A stretch of DNA of 64,000 nucleotides from Cellulomonas chengniuliangii (GTDB lineage Bacteria > Actinomycetota > Actinomycetes > Actinomycetales > Cellulomonadaceae), in assembly GCF_024508335.1 (NCBI RefSeq), contig NZ_CP101988.1, forward strand, positions 2,294,001 through 2,358,000. The letters run 5' to 3'. A program made the position numbers and the translations under genes. The notes below the pieces were generated by a model, which made no database searches, had not been told where the DNA came from, and saw only the letters and a program-made list of their open reading frames with translations. Positions 8,629 through 17,768 of the stretch are shown in pieces; position 1 is the stretch's first letter, and every line of letters starts with the position of its first letter.

Positions 8629-10488
8629 ATGCCCGAGTTCCACACCCCGACACCCGTCGTCGTCGATCCCACCTGGAGCACGAGCACGCTGCTCGCCCGC
8701 CGTGCGGCCCGAGACCCGCACGGCACTCTGATCGAGCGCTCCACGGGGCTCGGCGGCACGTGGACGCCGGTCACCGCCGCGACGTTCGCCGCCGAGGTGG
8801 CCGCGGTCGCGAAGGGCCTCGTCGCTCGTGGCGTCCAGGTCGGCGACACGGTCGCGATCATGTCGCGCACCCGATACGAGTGGAGCCTGGTCGACTTCGC
8901 CATCTGGGCGGTGGGCGGCGTCGTCGTCCCCGTCTACGAGACGTCCTCGGCCGAGCAGGTCGCCTGGATACTCTCCGACGCCGGGGTGCGGCTCGCGGTG
9001 GTCGAGACGGCCGCGCACGCCGCGGTCGTCCACCAGGACCCCTCCGGCCTCGGCGGGCTCCGCGACGTGCTGGTCATCGACGAGGGCGGCATCGCCGAGC
9101 TCGTGCGCGACGGCGCCGGTGTTCCCGACGAGGAGATCGCCCGGCGGACCGCACTCGCCACCGGCGCCGACCTCGCGACGATCATCTACACCTCCGGCAC
9201 CACAGGCCGCCCCAAGGGCGTCGAGCTCACGCACGGGAACTTCGTGTCGCTTGTCCTCGGGGGCATCGACGCCCTCGGGCAGATCTGCTCGGTCCCCGGC
9301 GCGCGGACGCTGCTGTTCATGCCGCTCGCGCACGTCTTCGCGCGGTTTATCTCGGTGCTGTGCGTCGCCAGCGGCGCCGTGATCGGGCACGCGCCCGACA
9401 CCCGCAACCTCATCGCCGACCTCGCGGCGTTCCGGCCGTCCTTCGTGCTGGCCGTGCCGCGCGTGTTCGAGAAGGTGTACAACTCCGCTGAGCAGAAGGC
9501 GGGCTCGGGCGCCCGCCTCAAGCTCTTCCGGTGGGCGGCGAAGGTCGCGATCACCTCGTCCCGCGCGGTCGACGCGCCGGGCGCCACCAGCCTCGTCCTG
9601 CGGGCGCAGCAGGCCGTCGCCGGGGTGCTCGTGCACCGCAAGCTGCGGGCCGTGCTGGGCGGCAACCTGCAGTACGCCATCTCCGGCGGCGCGCCCCTCG
9701 GGGAGCGGCTCGGCCACTTCTACCGGGGCATCGGGCTGCTCGTGCTCGAGGGCTACGGCCTCACGGAGACCACGGCGCCCACCACCGTCAACCCGATCTC
9801 GCCGCTCAAGGTGGGAACGGTGGGGCGCCCCTTCGCCGGCACCTGGGTCCGCACCGACGACGACGGGCAGATCCTCGTCAAGGGGCCGCACGTGTTCCGC
9901 GGCTACCACAACAACCCCGAGGCGACGGCCGACGCGTTCGTCGACGGCTGGTTCCGGACGGGCGACATCGGCGCCTTCGACGCCGACGGCTACCTGCGCA
10001 TCACCGGCCGGTCCAAGGAGATCATCGTCACCGCCGGCGGCAAGAACGTGGCCCCGGCCGTCCTCGAGGACCGGTTCCGCGGGCACCCCGTGGTCAGCCA
10101 GGTGGTCGTGGTCGGCGACGGGCGGCCGTTCATCGGCGCCTTGGTGACGCTCGACGCCGAGATGCTCCCAGGCTGGCTCGCCTCGCACGGCCTGCCGTCG
10201 ATGGACGCCGCCGCCGCGGCCGTCCACGTGGGTGTGATCGCCGCTATCGAGCGCGCGGCGGAGCGCGCCAACGAGGCCGTCTCCCGCGCCGAGTCGATAC
10301 GCAAGGTCAGGATCCTGACCGTCGACTTCACCGAGGCCAACGGCTACCTGACGCCCTCGCTCAAGGTGAAGCGCGGCGCCGTGCTCCGCGACTTCGCGGC
10401 GGAGATCGAGGCGCTGTACGTCGACGAGCGCCCGCCTGCCGGCGCCGAGGCCAAGCGGTTGCTCACGCTGAAGTCCGGCGCCCGCTGA
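8629..10488 (+). CDS. Long-chain fatty-acid--CoA ligase (AMP-forming)
   Basis: A 619-aa ANL-superfamily enzyme that activates fatty acids to acyl-CoA through an acyl-adenylate. The P-loop TSGTTGRPK is at 188-196, followed by GYGLTETTAPTTVNP and the hinge GDIGAFDADGYLRITGRSKE. The C-terminal catalytic Lys lies in the LTPSLKVKR region, as in FadD15-type synthetases. ATG at 8629 with GGAG 6 nt upstream; TAGGGT (8591-8596) is a likely -10. An in-frame upstream ATG exists near 8599. Monocistronic, ending in a strong hairpin before a convergent gene. Confidence 0.92.
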   Translation: MPEFHTPTPVVVDPTWSTSTLLARRAARDPHGTLIERSTGLGGTWTPVTAATFAAEVAAVAKGLVARGVQVGDTVAIMSRTRYEWSLVDFAIWAVGGVVVPVYETSSAEQVAWILSDAGVRLAVVETAAHAAVVHQDPSGLGGLRDVLVIDEGGIAELVRDGAGVPDEEIARRTALATGADLATIIYTSGTTGRPKGVELTHGNFVSLVLGGIDALGQICSVPGARTLLFMPLAHVFARFISVLCVASGAVIGHAPDTRNLIADLAAFRPSFVLAVPRVFEKVYNSAEQKAGSGARLKLFRWAAKVAITSSRAVDAPGATSLVLRAQQAVAGVLVHRKLRAVLGGNLQYAISGGAPLGERLGHFYRGIGLLVLEGYGLTETTAPTTVNPISPLKVGTVGRPFAGTWVRTDDDGQILVKGPHVFRGYHNNPEATADAFVDGWFRTGDIGAFDADGYLRITGRSKEIIVTAGGKNVAPAVLEDRFRGHPVVSQVVVVGDGRPFIGALVTLDAEMLPGWLASHGLPSMDAAAAAVHVGVIAAIERAAERANEAVSRAESIRKVRILTVDFTEANGYLTPSLKVKRGAVLRDFAAEIEALYVDERPPAGAEAKRLLTLKSGAR

Positions 10489-10494
10489 CGGCGG

Positions 10495-10529
10495 GCCTCG
10501 GGGGCGCTGGACCCCAGCACTCCCGAGGC
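10495..10529. terminator. Bidirectional hairpin between convergent genes
   Basis: GCCTCGGG / CCCGAGGC extends inward through GGCGCTGG / CCAGCACT, giving a 16-position stem with one mismatch and one G-U pair around an ACC loop. It lies between the convergent acyl-CoA synthetase and baeRF genes. Confidence 0.7.
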
Positions 10530-10552
10530 TCGCGCGTCACCGGCTCACCGGC

Positions 10553-11749
10553 TCACACGGCGCCGCGCAGCCGTCCGGTGTCGGCGGACTGGCTCGGCAC
10601 GGACACGCTGGGCGTCGAGCCGTCGGACCATCGCAGCACCGCGCCGACCCCGTCCATGAGCTCCACGGCGCCGTCCTCGACGAACGTGAGGCCGGCGTCC
10701 TGGGCGACGGCGGCGCGCACCAACGCGACATCCGCGGGCACCAGCCCGGCCCCGCCCTGCGCGCCCATCGACTCCAGCTCCTCCTGCGTCACGGCGAGCT
10801 CGAGCGGCTCCGGCCCGATCCACAGCCGCGCCTCGCGCAGCGTGGAGCCGTCCATGCGCGCGGTCGTGTCGAACAGGAGCTCCTGCACCTGCCCGCGGCG
10901 CAGCACGTCCACCACGTCCGCCAGGGCTGTCACCGCTCCCTCGCCGCGGCCACGGCCGGTGCGGTACTGCGAGAGCACCTGCTGCCGCCGCCGGTCCCGG
11001 TGCGTCCGGAGCGCCTCCGCGACGTTCGCCTGGAACGCCTCCTTGTTCACGCCGTCCGCCCGCGAGCCGCCGGGCACCACCACGAGCCGCTCCCGGGCGT
11101 GCTGGCCGAGCGCGTCCCGGACGAGCCCCACCGCCCGGATGTCGCCGGTGAGCAGCACCAGCTCGGGCGAGCGCTCACTGACCTGCTTGTCCAGCTCGGC
11201 CGCGATCGCCTGCGCGTTGCGCTCCCAGGAGTCCTGCGCGCGGGTCTCCATGCGGCGCTGGGCGGTGCCGCCCTCGCGGACCTTGTGCAGCACGTCGTGA
11301 TCGCCCTCGACCACGTCGGACTCGGCGACCTTGAGGCCCGACCAGTCCGACCAGCTCAGGTCGGCGCCCTGCCTGTCGACCTCGACGAGCAGGAACCGGG
11401 TCGACTCGTCCCCGGCCTGCGCCGCGGACAGGAGCACCGGCACCGGGCCCAGAGTCGCCTGCGACTGGGCGGGGGCGTCGGCGAGGATCCTGTCGATCAC
11501 CACGCCCTCGCTGTCGGCGATGATGACCCGCCCGTGTGCGCCCGCGACGCCGGTCGGCTGCGCGACCAGCTCGCCGATGTCCTCCATCACCGATACCGGG
11601 GCGCCCTGCTCCTCGAGCTCCCGGCGCAGGGACCGCCATCGGTCCAGGGAGTCGGTGCCGCCGGCGGTGTCCGCCGCGGTCGAGTCGAGGTACACCGTGG
11701 TGAACGGGGCGGGCCGGCCGAGCACGGGCTTGAGCCATTGCAGATCCAT
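10553..11749 (-). CDS. baeRF (Rv2629-type) archaeo-eukaryotic release-factor-like protein
   Basis: A 398-aa protein of the bacterial aRF1/eRF1-like group that includes mycobacterial Rv2629. The pattern is VLGRPAPFTTVYLDST at the N-terminus, a central VVVPGGSRADGVNKEAF segment resembling the Vms1/aRF1 catalytic domain, and a C-terminal part ending in DGVGAVLRWSDG. Such proteins are proposed to act on stalled or damaged ribosome complexes; no canonical GGQ tripeptide is visible, so peptidyl-tRNA hydrolysis is unproven. ATG at 11749 with GGAGG upstream; a 24-codon upstream extension is rejected because it lacks family similarity and would span the ribosome-binding site. Confidence 0.8.
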   Translation of the reverse strand: MDLQWLKPVLGRPAPFTTVYLDSTAADTAGGTDSLDRWRSLRRELEEQGAPVSVMEDIGELVAQPTGVAGAHGRVIIADSEGVVIDRILADAPAQSQATLGPVPVLLSAAQAGDESTRFLLVEVDRQGADLSWSDWSGLKVAESDVVEGDHDVLHKVREGGTAQRRMETRAQDSWERNAQAIAAELDKQVSERSPELVLLTGDIRAVGLVRDALGQHARERLVVVPGGSRADGVNKEAFQANVAEALRTHRDRRRQQVLSQYRTGRGRGEGAVTALADVVDVLRRGQVQELLFDTTARMDGSTLREARLWIGPEPLELAVTQEELESMGAQGGAGLVPADVALVRAAVAQDAGLTFVEDGAVELMDGVGAVLRWSDGSTPSVSVPSQSADTGRLRGAV

Positions 11750-11874
11750 GGAGCAGCGCCTCCGGGGGGACGAGGATGTACCCGGCCACGGCCTCCCATG
11801 GCCAGGTGCTGACCTCTCCACCCTCCGCCAGAAGCCGGCAGCCCGCCACCTGCCAGGTAGACCGCCGCTCGGGC

Positions 11875-12192
11875 TCAGTCCTCGACGGCGGGCCCGTTCG
11901 CGATCTCCTCGTGGTGCCGGATGACCTCCTCGACGATGAAGGCGAGGAACTTCTCGGCGAAGACCGGGTCCAGGTCGGCCTCGTGCGCGAGCTCGCGCAG
12001 CCGCGCGACCTGGCGGGCCTCCCTGGCGGGGTCCGACGGGGGCAGGCCTTGCACGGCCTTCAGCACGCCGACCTGCTGCGTCGCCTTGAAGCGCTCGGCC
12101 AGGAGGTACACGAGGGCGGCGTCGATGTTGTCGATGCTGCCGCGCAGGCGGATCAGCTCAGGGGGCAGCTCACGGGGGATGTCGTCGTTCAC
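11875..12192 (-). CDS. Chorismate mutase (AroQ class)
   Basis: A 105-aa all-helical AroQ-type enzyme that converts chorismate to prephenate for Phe/Tyr synthesis. [20 protein letters not shown] carries the catalytic Arg17 and Arg34, and Lys45 follows in VGVLK; a C-terminal HHEEIANG tail ends the protein. The length fits the stand-alone monofunctional family. GTG at 12192, preceded 6 nt upstream by TAGGAT (12199-12204), so the mRNA is probably leaderless. It lies 46 nt downstream of clpX on the same strand. Confidence 0.9.
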   Translation of the reverse strand: MNDDIPRELPPELIRLRGSIDNIDAALVYLLAERFKATQQVGVLKAVQGLPPSDPAREARQVARLRELAHEADLDPVFAEKFLAFIVEEVIRHHEEIANGPAVED

Positions 12193-12238
12193 GCGTCGAT
12201 CCTAGGCGGGCAGGACGTGCCCGCTGCGGGACCGTCCG

Positions 12239-13522
12239 TCAGGCCGACTTCTCGCGGGGGGTGCGCTTGGCGCGGGGCGCCTCGCGCGGGACGAGCGTCG
12301 GGTTGACATTCTCCAGCACGACCTCGCGAGTGATGACCACCCGCTCGACGTCGTCACGGCTGGGGACCTCGAACATGACCTGCTGCAGGACCTCTTCCAT
12401 GATGGCCCGCAGCCCACGTGCCCCGGTGCCGCGCAGCAGGGCCTGGTCGGCGATGGCCGTCACGGCGTCATCGGTGAACTCGAGCTCGACGCCGTCGATC
12501 TCGAACATCCGCTGGTACTGCTTGACCAGCGCGTTGCGCGGCTCGGTGAGGATCCGCACCAGCGCGTCCCGGTCGAGCGGGGAGACCGTGGTGATGACGG
12601 GCACCCGTCCGATGAACTCGGGGATCAGCCCGAACTTCAGCAGGTCCTCCGGCATGACCTCGTCGTACACGTCGATGTCGTCGGCCGAGTGCAGCGGCGC
12701 CCCGAACCCGATCCCCCGGCGCCCGGCGCGGGAGGTGATGATCTCGTCCAGCCCGGCGAACGCGCCGGCCACGATGAACAGCACGTTCGTCGTGTCGATC
12801 TGGATGAACTCCTGGTGCGGGTGCTTGCGGCCGCCCTGCGGCGGCACCGACGCGGTGGTGCCCTCGAGGATCTTCAGCAGCGCCTGCTGCACGCCCTCGC
12901 CCGAGACGTCGCGCGTGATCGACGGGTTCTCGCTCTTGCGGGCGATCTTGTCGACCTCGTCGATGTAGATGATCCCGGTCTCAGCGCGCTTGACGTCGTA
13001 GTCGGCGGCCTGGATGAGCTTGAGGAGGATGTTCTCGACGTCCTCGCCCACGTAGCCGGCCTCGGTCAGCGCCGTGGCGTCGGCGATGGCGAACGGGACG
13101 TTGAGCATCTTCGCGAGAGTCTGCGCGAGGTACGTCTTGCCGCAGCCCGTGGGGCCGATCAGCAGGATGTTCGACTTCGCGAGCTCGATCGCGTCCTCAG
13201 TGGAGCCCGGCGCGCGGCTCTGCTCGCCGGCCTGGATCCGCTTGTAGTGGTTGTACACGGCGACCGCGAGGGACCGCTTCGCGGGCTCCTGGCCCACGAT
13301 GTACTCCTCGAGGAAGGCGAAGATCTCCTTCGGCTTCGGCAGGTCGACCATGCCCACCTCGGTGGACTCGGCGAGCTCTTCCTCGATGATCTCGTTGCAC
13401 AGGTCGATGCACTCGTCGCAGATGTAGACCCCAGGGCCGGCGATGAGCTTCTTGACCTGCTTCTGGGACTTGCCGCAGAACGAGCACTTCAGGAGATCGG
13501 CCCCGTCCCCGATGCGAGCCAC
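12239..13522 (-). CDS. clpX: ATP-dependent Clp protease ATP-binding subunit ClpX
   Basis: AAA+ unfoldase that feeds substrates to the ClpP1P2 chamber. 427 aa. The N-terminal zinc finger has Cys13, Cys16, Cys35 and Cys38; Walker A GPTGCGKT is at 123-130; Walker B lies in [11 protein letters not shown]; the ClpP-docking IGF loop reads GIGFGAP; sensor-2 is GARGLR. GTG at 13522 (the protein starts [13 protein letters not shown]) with AGGGGA upstream. A 36-codon upstream extension in the open frame has no family match and is rejected. It is separated from clpP2 by a hairpin and its own promoter-like sequence. Confidence 0.97.
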   Translation of the reverse strand: MARIGDGADLLKCSFCGKSQKQVKKLIAGPGVYICDECIDLCNEIIEEELAESTEVGMVDLPKPKEIFAFLEEYIVGQEPAKRSLAVAVYNHYKRIQAGEQSRAPGSTEDAIELAKSNILLIGPTGCGKTYLAQTLAKMLNVPFAIADATALTEAGYVGEDVENILLKLIQAADYDVKRAETGIIYIDEVDKIARKSENPSITRDVSGEGVQQALLKILEGTTASVPPQGGRKHPHQEFIQIDTTNVLFIVAGAFAGLDEIITSRAGRRGIGFGAPLHSADDIDVYDEVMPEDLLKFGLIPEFIGRVPVITTVSPLDRDALVRILTEPRNALVKQYQRMFEIDGVELEFTDDAVTAIADQALLRGTGARGLRAIMEEVLQQVMFEVPSRDDVERVVITREVVLENVNPTLVPREAPRAKRTPREKSA

Positions 13523-13618
13523 GTCCGTCCCCTTCCCTCGTGTCGCCCTCCGCCCGGCTGGGCGGTGCGGTCCTTCGCGGCCCCGCGCCCGAGTTGGACG
13601 CTTGACCGTGCTCCCACC

Positions 13619-13647
13619 ATTGCACACCACGGAGGGCGTGATGTCAG
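13619..13647 (-). promoter_or_regulatory. Probable clpX promoter
   Basis: On the minus strand CTGACA (-35, 13642-13647) and TGCAAT (-10, 13619-13624) are separated by exactly 17 nt, about 100 nt upstream of clpX and downstream of the clpP2 hairpin. Confidence 0.55.
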
Positions 13648-13676
13648 CCCGCCGGGCCGCAGCCCCTCCGACGTGT

Positions 13677-13708
13677 CCCGGCCGGACCCGAGGACGGGCC
13701 CGGCCGGG
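13677..13708 (-). terminator. clpP2 3' hairpin
   Basis: CCCGGCCGGACCC / GGGCCCGGCCGGG, 13 positions with one mismatch and a 6-nt loop, starting 7 nt past the clpP2 stop. It suggests clpP1-clpP2 and clpX are separate transcription units or are joined by partial read-through. Confidence 0.65.
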
Positions 13709-13714
13709 AACAGG

Positions 13715-14416
13715 TCAGGAGGGCTCGACGGTCGTCGCGACGGCGCCCTTGCGGGAAGCCAGCACCTGGTCGATCAGGCCGTACTCGAGCGCCTGGGCGG
13801 CCGTGAGGATCTTGTCGCGCTCGATGTCCTGGCGAACCTGCTCGATCGGCCGGGTGGTGTGGTGCGCGAGCGTCGCCTCGAGCCACTCGCGCATCCGGAT
13901 CAGCTCGTTGGCGTGGATCTCGATGTCGGACGCCTGCGCGTACCCACCGTTCTCCATGGCCGGCTGGTGGATCAGCACGCGGGCGTTCGGCAGCGCCAGG
14001 CGCTTGCCGGGGGTGCCCGCCGCCAGCAGCACGGCGGCTGCCGAGGCCGCCTGGCCCAGGCAGACCGTCATGACGTCCGGCTTGATGTACTGCATCGTGT
14101 CGTAGATCGCCGTGAGCGCGGTGAACGAGCCCCCGGGCGAGTTGATGTACAGCGTGATGTCGCGGTCCGGGTCGCTGGACTCCAGGACCAGGAGCTGGGC
14201 CATCACGTCGTCGGCGGACGCGTCGTCCACCTGCACCCCGAGGAAGACGATGCGGTCCTCGAAGAGCTTGGTGTAGGGGTCCTGGCGCTTGAAGCCGTAG
14301 GCCGTGCGCTCCTCGAACTGGGGCAGCACGTAGCGGCTGCTCGGAGACGCGGGCGCGCCGCCTCCGAAGCCGCCCAGGCGCCCGGCGCGGGCCATGAACT
14401 GGGACTCGATGCTCAC
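13715..14416 (-). CDS. clpP2: ATP-dependent Clp protease proteolytic subunit ClpP2
   Basis: Serine peptidase subunit of the mixed ClpP1P2 tetradecamer of actinobacteria. 233 aa. Catalytic Ser125 (GQAASAAA), His150 (LIHQP) and Asp201 (ERDKIL). [17 protein letters not shown] near residue 27 matches the ClpP2 N-terminal loop. GTG at 14416 with GAGGAGAA upstream is preferred; an ATG 7 codons later is also possible. It starts 43 nt after the clpP1 stop, so it is co-transcribed with clpP1. Confidence 0.96.
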   Translation of the reverse strand: MSIESQFMARAGRLGGFGGGAPASPSSRYVLPQFEERTAYGFKRQDPYTKLFEDRIVFLGVQVDDASADDVMAQLLVLESSDPDRDITLYINSPGGSFTALTAIYDTMQYIKPDVMTVCLGQAASAAAVLLAAGTPGKRLALPNARVLIHQPAMENGGYAQASDIEIHANELIRMREWLEATLAHHTTRPIEQVRQDIERDKILTAAQALEYGLIDQVLASRKGAVATTVEPS

Positions 14417-14459
14417 TGGGTTCTCCTCGTGTCTCGCGGTGGTCGGTCGGCGCCTGGGG

Positions 14460-15083
14460 TCAGGCGTTCTCCGTGCCACCACCGCCTGTGACGGCGCCGG
14501 ACGTGGTGACGACGTGGTCGATGAAGCCGTACTCGAGCGCCTCGGTCGCGGTGAACCAGCGGTCACGGTCAGAGTCGGAGTTGATCTGCTCGGGCGTCTT
14601 GCCCGTCTGCTCCGCGGTGAGCTCCGCAAGCGTCTTCTTCATGTGCATGATCAGCTGCGCGTTGATCCGCACGTCCGTGGCGGTGCCGCTGATGCCGCCG
14701 GACGGCTGGTGCATCATCACGCGGGCGTGCGGCGTGGCGTAGCGCTTGCCCTTGGCGCCCGAGGAGAGCAGGAACTGCCCCATCGAGGCGGCCATGCCCA
14801 TCGCGATGGTGGCGACGTCCGGCCCGATGTATTGCATCGTGTCGTAGATGGCCATGCCCGCGGTGATGGAGCCGCCGGGCGAGTTGATGTACAGCCAGAT
14901 GTCCTTCTCAGGGTCCTCGGCTGCCAGCAGCATCATCTGGGCGCAGATGGCGTTCGCGTTCTCGTCGCGGACCTCCGTGCCGAGCCAGATGATGCGTTCC
15001 CGCAGCAGCCGGTTGTAGATGCTGTCGTTGAGGCCGAGCCCCGCAGAGTCGGCCCGGGCGATCCCCGGCGTGTGGTCGTTCAC
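14460..15083 (-). CDS. clpP1: ATP-dependent Clp protease proteolytic subunit ClpP1
   Basis: Partner subunit of ClpP2. 207 aa with catalytic Ser100 (GMAASMGQ), His125 (MMHQPSGG) and Asp174 (SDRDRW). [18 protein letters not shown] (18-35) is the typical ClpP1 start of the head domain. GTG at 15083 has GAGGGAG upstream; a longer open frame upstream lacks homology. A ClgR-type operator ~117 nt upstream and a hairpin ending the preceding tig gene show that this gene begins a regulated unit. Confidence 0.96.
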   Translation of the reverse strand: MNDHTPGIARADSAGLGLNDSIYNRLLRERIIWLGTEVRDENANAICAQMMLLAAEDPEKDIWLYINSPGGSITAGMAIYDTMQYIGPDVATIAMGMAASMGQFLLSSGAKGKRYATPHARVMMHQPSGGISGTATDVRINAQLIMHMKKTLAELTAEQTGKTPEQINSDSDRDRWFTATEALEYGFIDHVVTTSGAVTGGGGTENA

Positions 15084-15151
15084 GAAGGCTCCCTCGTCAG
15101 ACTGTGTCGGCCGGCCCTGGAAACCCGGGCCTGGCCCCTGCGCGTGCTGCG

Positions 15152-15213
15152 ACCCTAACGCGGCGCACCCGCCCCGAACGTCCCGCCGCGACGTCTTTTC
15201 GCTGACGGCGCAC
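15152..15213 (-). promoter_or_regulatory. clpP1 promoter with ClgR-type operator
   Basis: TTTTCGCTGACGGCGCAC (15196-15213) contains CGC-N5-GCG and fits the ClgR consensus WNNWCGCYNANRGCGWWS at all but one specified position. A minus-strand -10 (TAGGGT, 15152-15157) lies ~48 nt closer to clpP1, with no good -35, as expected for an activated promoter. ClgR activation of clpP1P2 is established in corynebacteria, mycobacteria and streptomycetes; the site here is prediction. Confidence 0.7.
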
Positions 15214-15232
15214 AGTGTGGGCGGGGCACGGC

Positions 15233-15265
15233 GAAGGCCCCGCACCACGAGGGTGCGGGGCCTTC
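15233..15265 (-). terminator. tig terminator hairpin
   Basis: Perfect 14-bp stem GAAGGCCCCGCACC / GGTGCGGGGCCTTC with a 5-nt loop, 18 nt past the tig stop. Confidence 0.8.
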
Positions 15266-15282
15266 GACGGATCAGCGGTGGA

Positions 15283-16683
15283 TCAGGCCTTGGGCTCGTC
15301 CTCGGCCTCGGCCTCGTCGTCGAAGACGACGTCGGAGTCGTCGTCCGAGACGGTCGCGGCGGCGGCCTCGGCAGCGGCGTCCGCGGCGTCGGCCACGGCG
15401 TCCTCCTCGTCCGAGCCGATGAACTCCGACAGGTCGACCTCAGCGCCCGAGGCGTCCTTGACGGTCACCTGGCGCAGCGCGACGGCGAGCGCCTTGGAGC
15501 GCGCGACCTCGCCGACCATGGCGGGGATCTGGCCCTGCTGGTCGATCGTCTGGATGAACGTGTTCGGGTCCATGCCGTACTGGCGCGAGGCGCTCACCAG
15601 GTAGTCGAGCAGCTCGCTCTGGCTGACCTTGATCTCGAGCTTCTCGGCGAGGGTGTCCAGGAGGATCTGGTTGCGCAGCGCGGTGGCGGCCTGCTCGGCG
15701 ACCTCGGCGCGGTGCTCGTCGTCCTCCAGGCGGTTCTCGCCCTCCAGGTGGCGCGTGACCTCAGCCTCGACCACACCGGCCGGGACGGGGACCTCGACGG
15801 CGGCGAGCAGCTGCTCGAGCAGCAGGTCGCGTGCCTGGACAGCCTGGTTGGAGGCCTTGATACGGGCGGCCTGCTCGCGCAGGTCGGCCTTCAGCTCGTC
15901 GAGCGTGTCGAACTCGCTCGCCAGCTGCGCGAAGTCGTCGTCGGCGTCGGGCAGCTCGCGCTGCTTGACGGTCGTGGCCGTGACGGTGACCTGGGCGGTC
16001 TCCCCCGCGCGGTCGCCACCGGCGAGCGCGGTCTCGAACGTCGTGGTCTCGCCGGCCGACAGGCCCGTGAGCGCCTCGTCCAGGCCCTCGAGCATGTTGC
16101 CCGAGCCGATCTGGTAGCTGATGCCGGAGACGGAGTCGACCTGCTCGTCCTCAATCTTGGCCTCGAGGTCCAGCACCACGAAGTCGCCCTCGGCGGCGGG
16201 GGTGTCGACGCCCACCAGGGTGCCGAAGCGCTCACGGAGCGCGTCCAGGCGGCCCGTGACGTCCTCGTCGGTGACCTCGACGTCGTCGACGGTCAGCGTG
16301 ATCGAGTCCAGCTCGGGGACCGTGATCTCCGGTCGGACCTCGACCTCGGCGGTGAAGTGCAGCTCGCCCTCGGTGGCGGTCAGCTCGGGGACCTTGGTGA
16401 CCTCGACCTCGGGCTGGCCCAGCGGGCGCAGCTTGTTGTCCCGCACGGCCTCGGCGTAGAAGCCGGAGAGGCCCTCGTTGATGGCGTGCTCAAGCACGGC
16501 GCCGCGACCCACGCGCTGGTCGATGATCCGCGGGGGGATCTTGCCCTTGCGGAAGCCCGGCACGTTCACCTGCTCGGCGATGTGCTTGTAGGCGTGGTCG
16601 ATGCTCGGCTTGAGCTCGTCGTACGACACCTCGACGGTCAGCTTGACCTTGGTGGCGTCCAGGCTCTCGACGGCGCTCTTCAC
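15283..16683 (-). CDS. tig: Trigger factor (ribosome-associated chaperone, peptidyl-prolyl isomerase)
   Basis: Binds at the ribosomal exit tunnel and assists folding of nascent chains. 466 aa. The ribosome-docking signature GFRKGK is at 43-48, the FKBP-like PPIase domain covers ~155-240, and a helical C-terminal chaperone domain follows. The protein ends in a long Asp/Glu/Ala-rich acidic tail, common in actinobacterial trigger factors. GTG at 16683 matches the family N-terminus (VKSAVESL), with GGAG 9 nt upstream. The open frame continues upstream through the antisense of tRNA-Pro and is not coding there. TACGAT (16829-16834, minus) is a possible -10. Confidence 0.95.
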   Translation of the reverse strand: MKSAVESLDATKVKLTVEVSYDELKPSIDHAYKHIAEQVNVPGFRKGKIPPRIIDQRVGRGAVLEHAINEGLSGFYAEAVRDNKLRPLGQPEVEVTKVPELTATEGELHFTAEVEVRPEITVPELDSITLTVDDVEVTDEDVTGRLDALRERFGTLVGVDTPAAEGDFVVLDLEAKIEDEQVDSVSGISYQIGSGNMLEGLDEALTGLSAGETTTFETALAGGDRAGETAQVTVTATTVKQRELPDADDDFAQLASEFDTLDELKADLREQAARIKASNQAVQARDLLLEQLLAAVEVPVPAGVVEAEVTRHLEGENRLEDDEHRAEVAEQAATALRNQILLDTLAEKLEIKVSQSELLDYLVSASRQYGMDPNTFIQTIDQQGQIPAMVGEVARSKALAVALRQVTVKDASGAEVDLSEFIGSDEEDAVADAADAAAEAAAATVSDDDSDVVFDDEAEAEDEPKA

Positions 16684-16921
16684 TTCAGTGGTCTCCAACT
16701 GCTCGGGGTGGTGCGCCGGAGTGTCCGGCCTGGTCGCGGGCGCGGGCCTCGAGGCGGTCAAACGCGACTCGCAGGGCACGCGGCGGCGCGTGCGGGCAAG
16801 GGATCTGGACGCGCGCACCGGCCCATCGATCGTACGGCACCGCGCCGCCGTGCGGCCACGCGCGGCGACGGCGCAGGTCGGAACGGCCGTCTGGCCGCCC
16901 CGTGAGGGCGAAGAAGACTGG

Positions 16922-16995
16922 TCGGGATGGCGGGATTCGAACCCACGACCTTCCGCTCCCAAAGCGGACGCGCTACCAACCTGCGCCACATCCCG
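16922..16995 (-). tRNA. tRNA-Pro (UGG)
   Basis: 74 nt. The acceptor stem CGGGATG / CATCCCG pairs fully, the T-loop GGTTCGAATC is canonical, and the anticodon loop TTTGGGA gives anticodon UGG. No CCA is encoded. TAGACT (17005-17010, minus) lies 9 nt upstream as a -10. Confidence 0.96.
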
Positions 16996-17113
16996 TGCGC
17001 CGCGAGTCTAGTGCGCAGGTCCGGCCCGGTGCGGACGCCTCCCGGGCGGGTTGTGCGACCACCGCTGCGGAGCCGCTAACCTAGTGCGCGCAGCCGGGCT
17101 CGATGCCGGCCGC

Positions 17114-17184
17114 GCGGGTGTAGCTCAATGGTAGAGCCCCAGTCTTCCAAACTGGCTACGCGAGTTCGATTCTCGTCACCCGCT
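17114..17184 (+). tRNA. tRNA-Gly (UCC)
   Basis: 71 nt. The acceptor stem GCGGGTG / CACCCGC is complete, and the anticodon stem CCAGT / ACTGG encloses loop CTTCCAA, giving UCC. No encoded CCA beyond T-CC. TAACCT (17077-17082) is a likely -10. Confidence 0.96.
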
Positions 17185-17214
17185 CCAGCCTTGACATCCC
17201 GTTCCAGCCTTAAC
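17180..17214 (+). repeat. Imperfect 16-nt direct repeat at the 3' end of tRNA-Gly
   Basis: CCGCTCCAGCCTTGAC (17180-17195) and CCGTTCCAGCCTTAAC (17199-17214) agree at 14 of 16 positions, and the first copy includes the tRNA 3' end. It could be a degenerate attachment-site remnant or a chance duplication. Confidence 0.4.
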
Positions 17215-17312
17215 GTGGCCCGAGCGCGCCGCAGTAGACCAACACGCCCGGGACCTTCGCGACGCTGTTCTCGAACGGTCGCACCTGCACGCGGGCAGGG
17301 GACAACTCGCGC

Positions 17313-17564
17313 TTACGGGCATGAGGGCGCGGGCATCCAAGGCCTGCACACCAAGGGCTGCAGCACGATCCCGAGCTCGGAGTCGTGCGTCGTCACCGCC
17401 AGCGGCACCGAAATGCCGTCGATCGGACCGGCCTGCCACGCGTCTCGGATCAGCCGCAGGAACGCGACGTGGACCAGGAGGGTGGCGATGTTCGCCGCAG
17501 CGTCGACCTCAGCAGATTTCGGTGCGTGGCCGCCGCCGCAGTAACGCTCGAACGACCCCTGCAT
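17313..17564 (-). CDS. Unrecognised small ORF, possibly a gene remnant
   Basis: An 83-aa frame (open to 17660 upstream) on the minus strand in the 584-nt stretch between tRNA-Gly and the formaldehyde dehydrogenase gene. Its codons end in G or C at about 85%, like real genes here, and the sequence has plausible helical stretches (ANIATLLVHVAFLRLI, then RDAWQAGP). There is no ribosome-binding site and I do not recognise a family. It may be a small hypothetical protein or the 3' part of a decayed or formerly mobile gene next to the tRNA. The remaining 17565-17700 shows nothing I can assign. Confidence 0.3.
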   Translation of the reverse strand: MQGSFERYCGGGHAPKSAEVDAAANIATLLVHVAFLRLIRDAWQAGPIDGISVPLAVTTHDSELGIVLQPLVCRPWMPAPSCP

Positions 17565-17768
17565 GGACGCCCAGCCGACAACGTCAGATTCTCCCGGTAG
17601 TGCGATGGGAGTCCGCCTGCTCGACGGACGCCACACAGCGCGGAGACGCCCACCGGCCACGGATGACCGGGTCGGCTCCCCCGGTCGCCGCCCGCGCGCG
17701 TCGAACTAGGCTGAATCGGACACGGAGCCGTCCACTGGGGGGCGACTCGCTGAGCGAGGAGGAGCACC

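Noticed and set aside
16684-16989. N-terminal extension of trigger factor across tRNA-Pro
   Set aside because: The extension is antisense tRNA and lacks homology; the GTG at 16683 matches the family start.
17114-17768. Integrated phage or genomic island at tRNA-Gly
   Set aside because: No integrase, transposase or phage gene is present; at most a scar remains.
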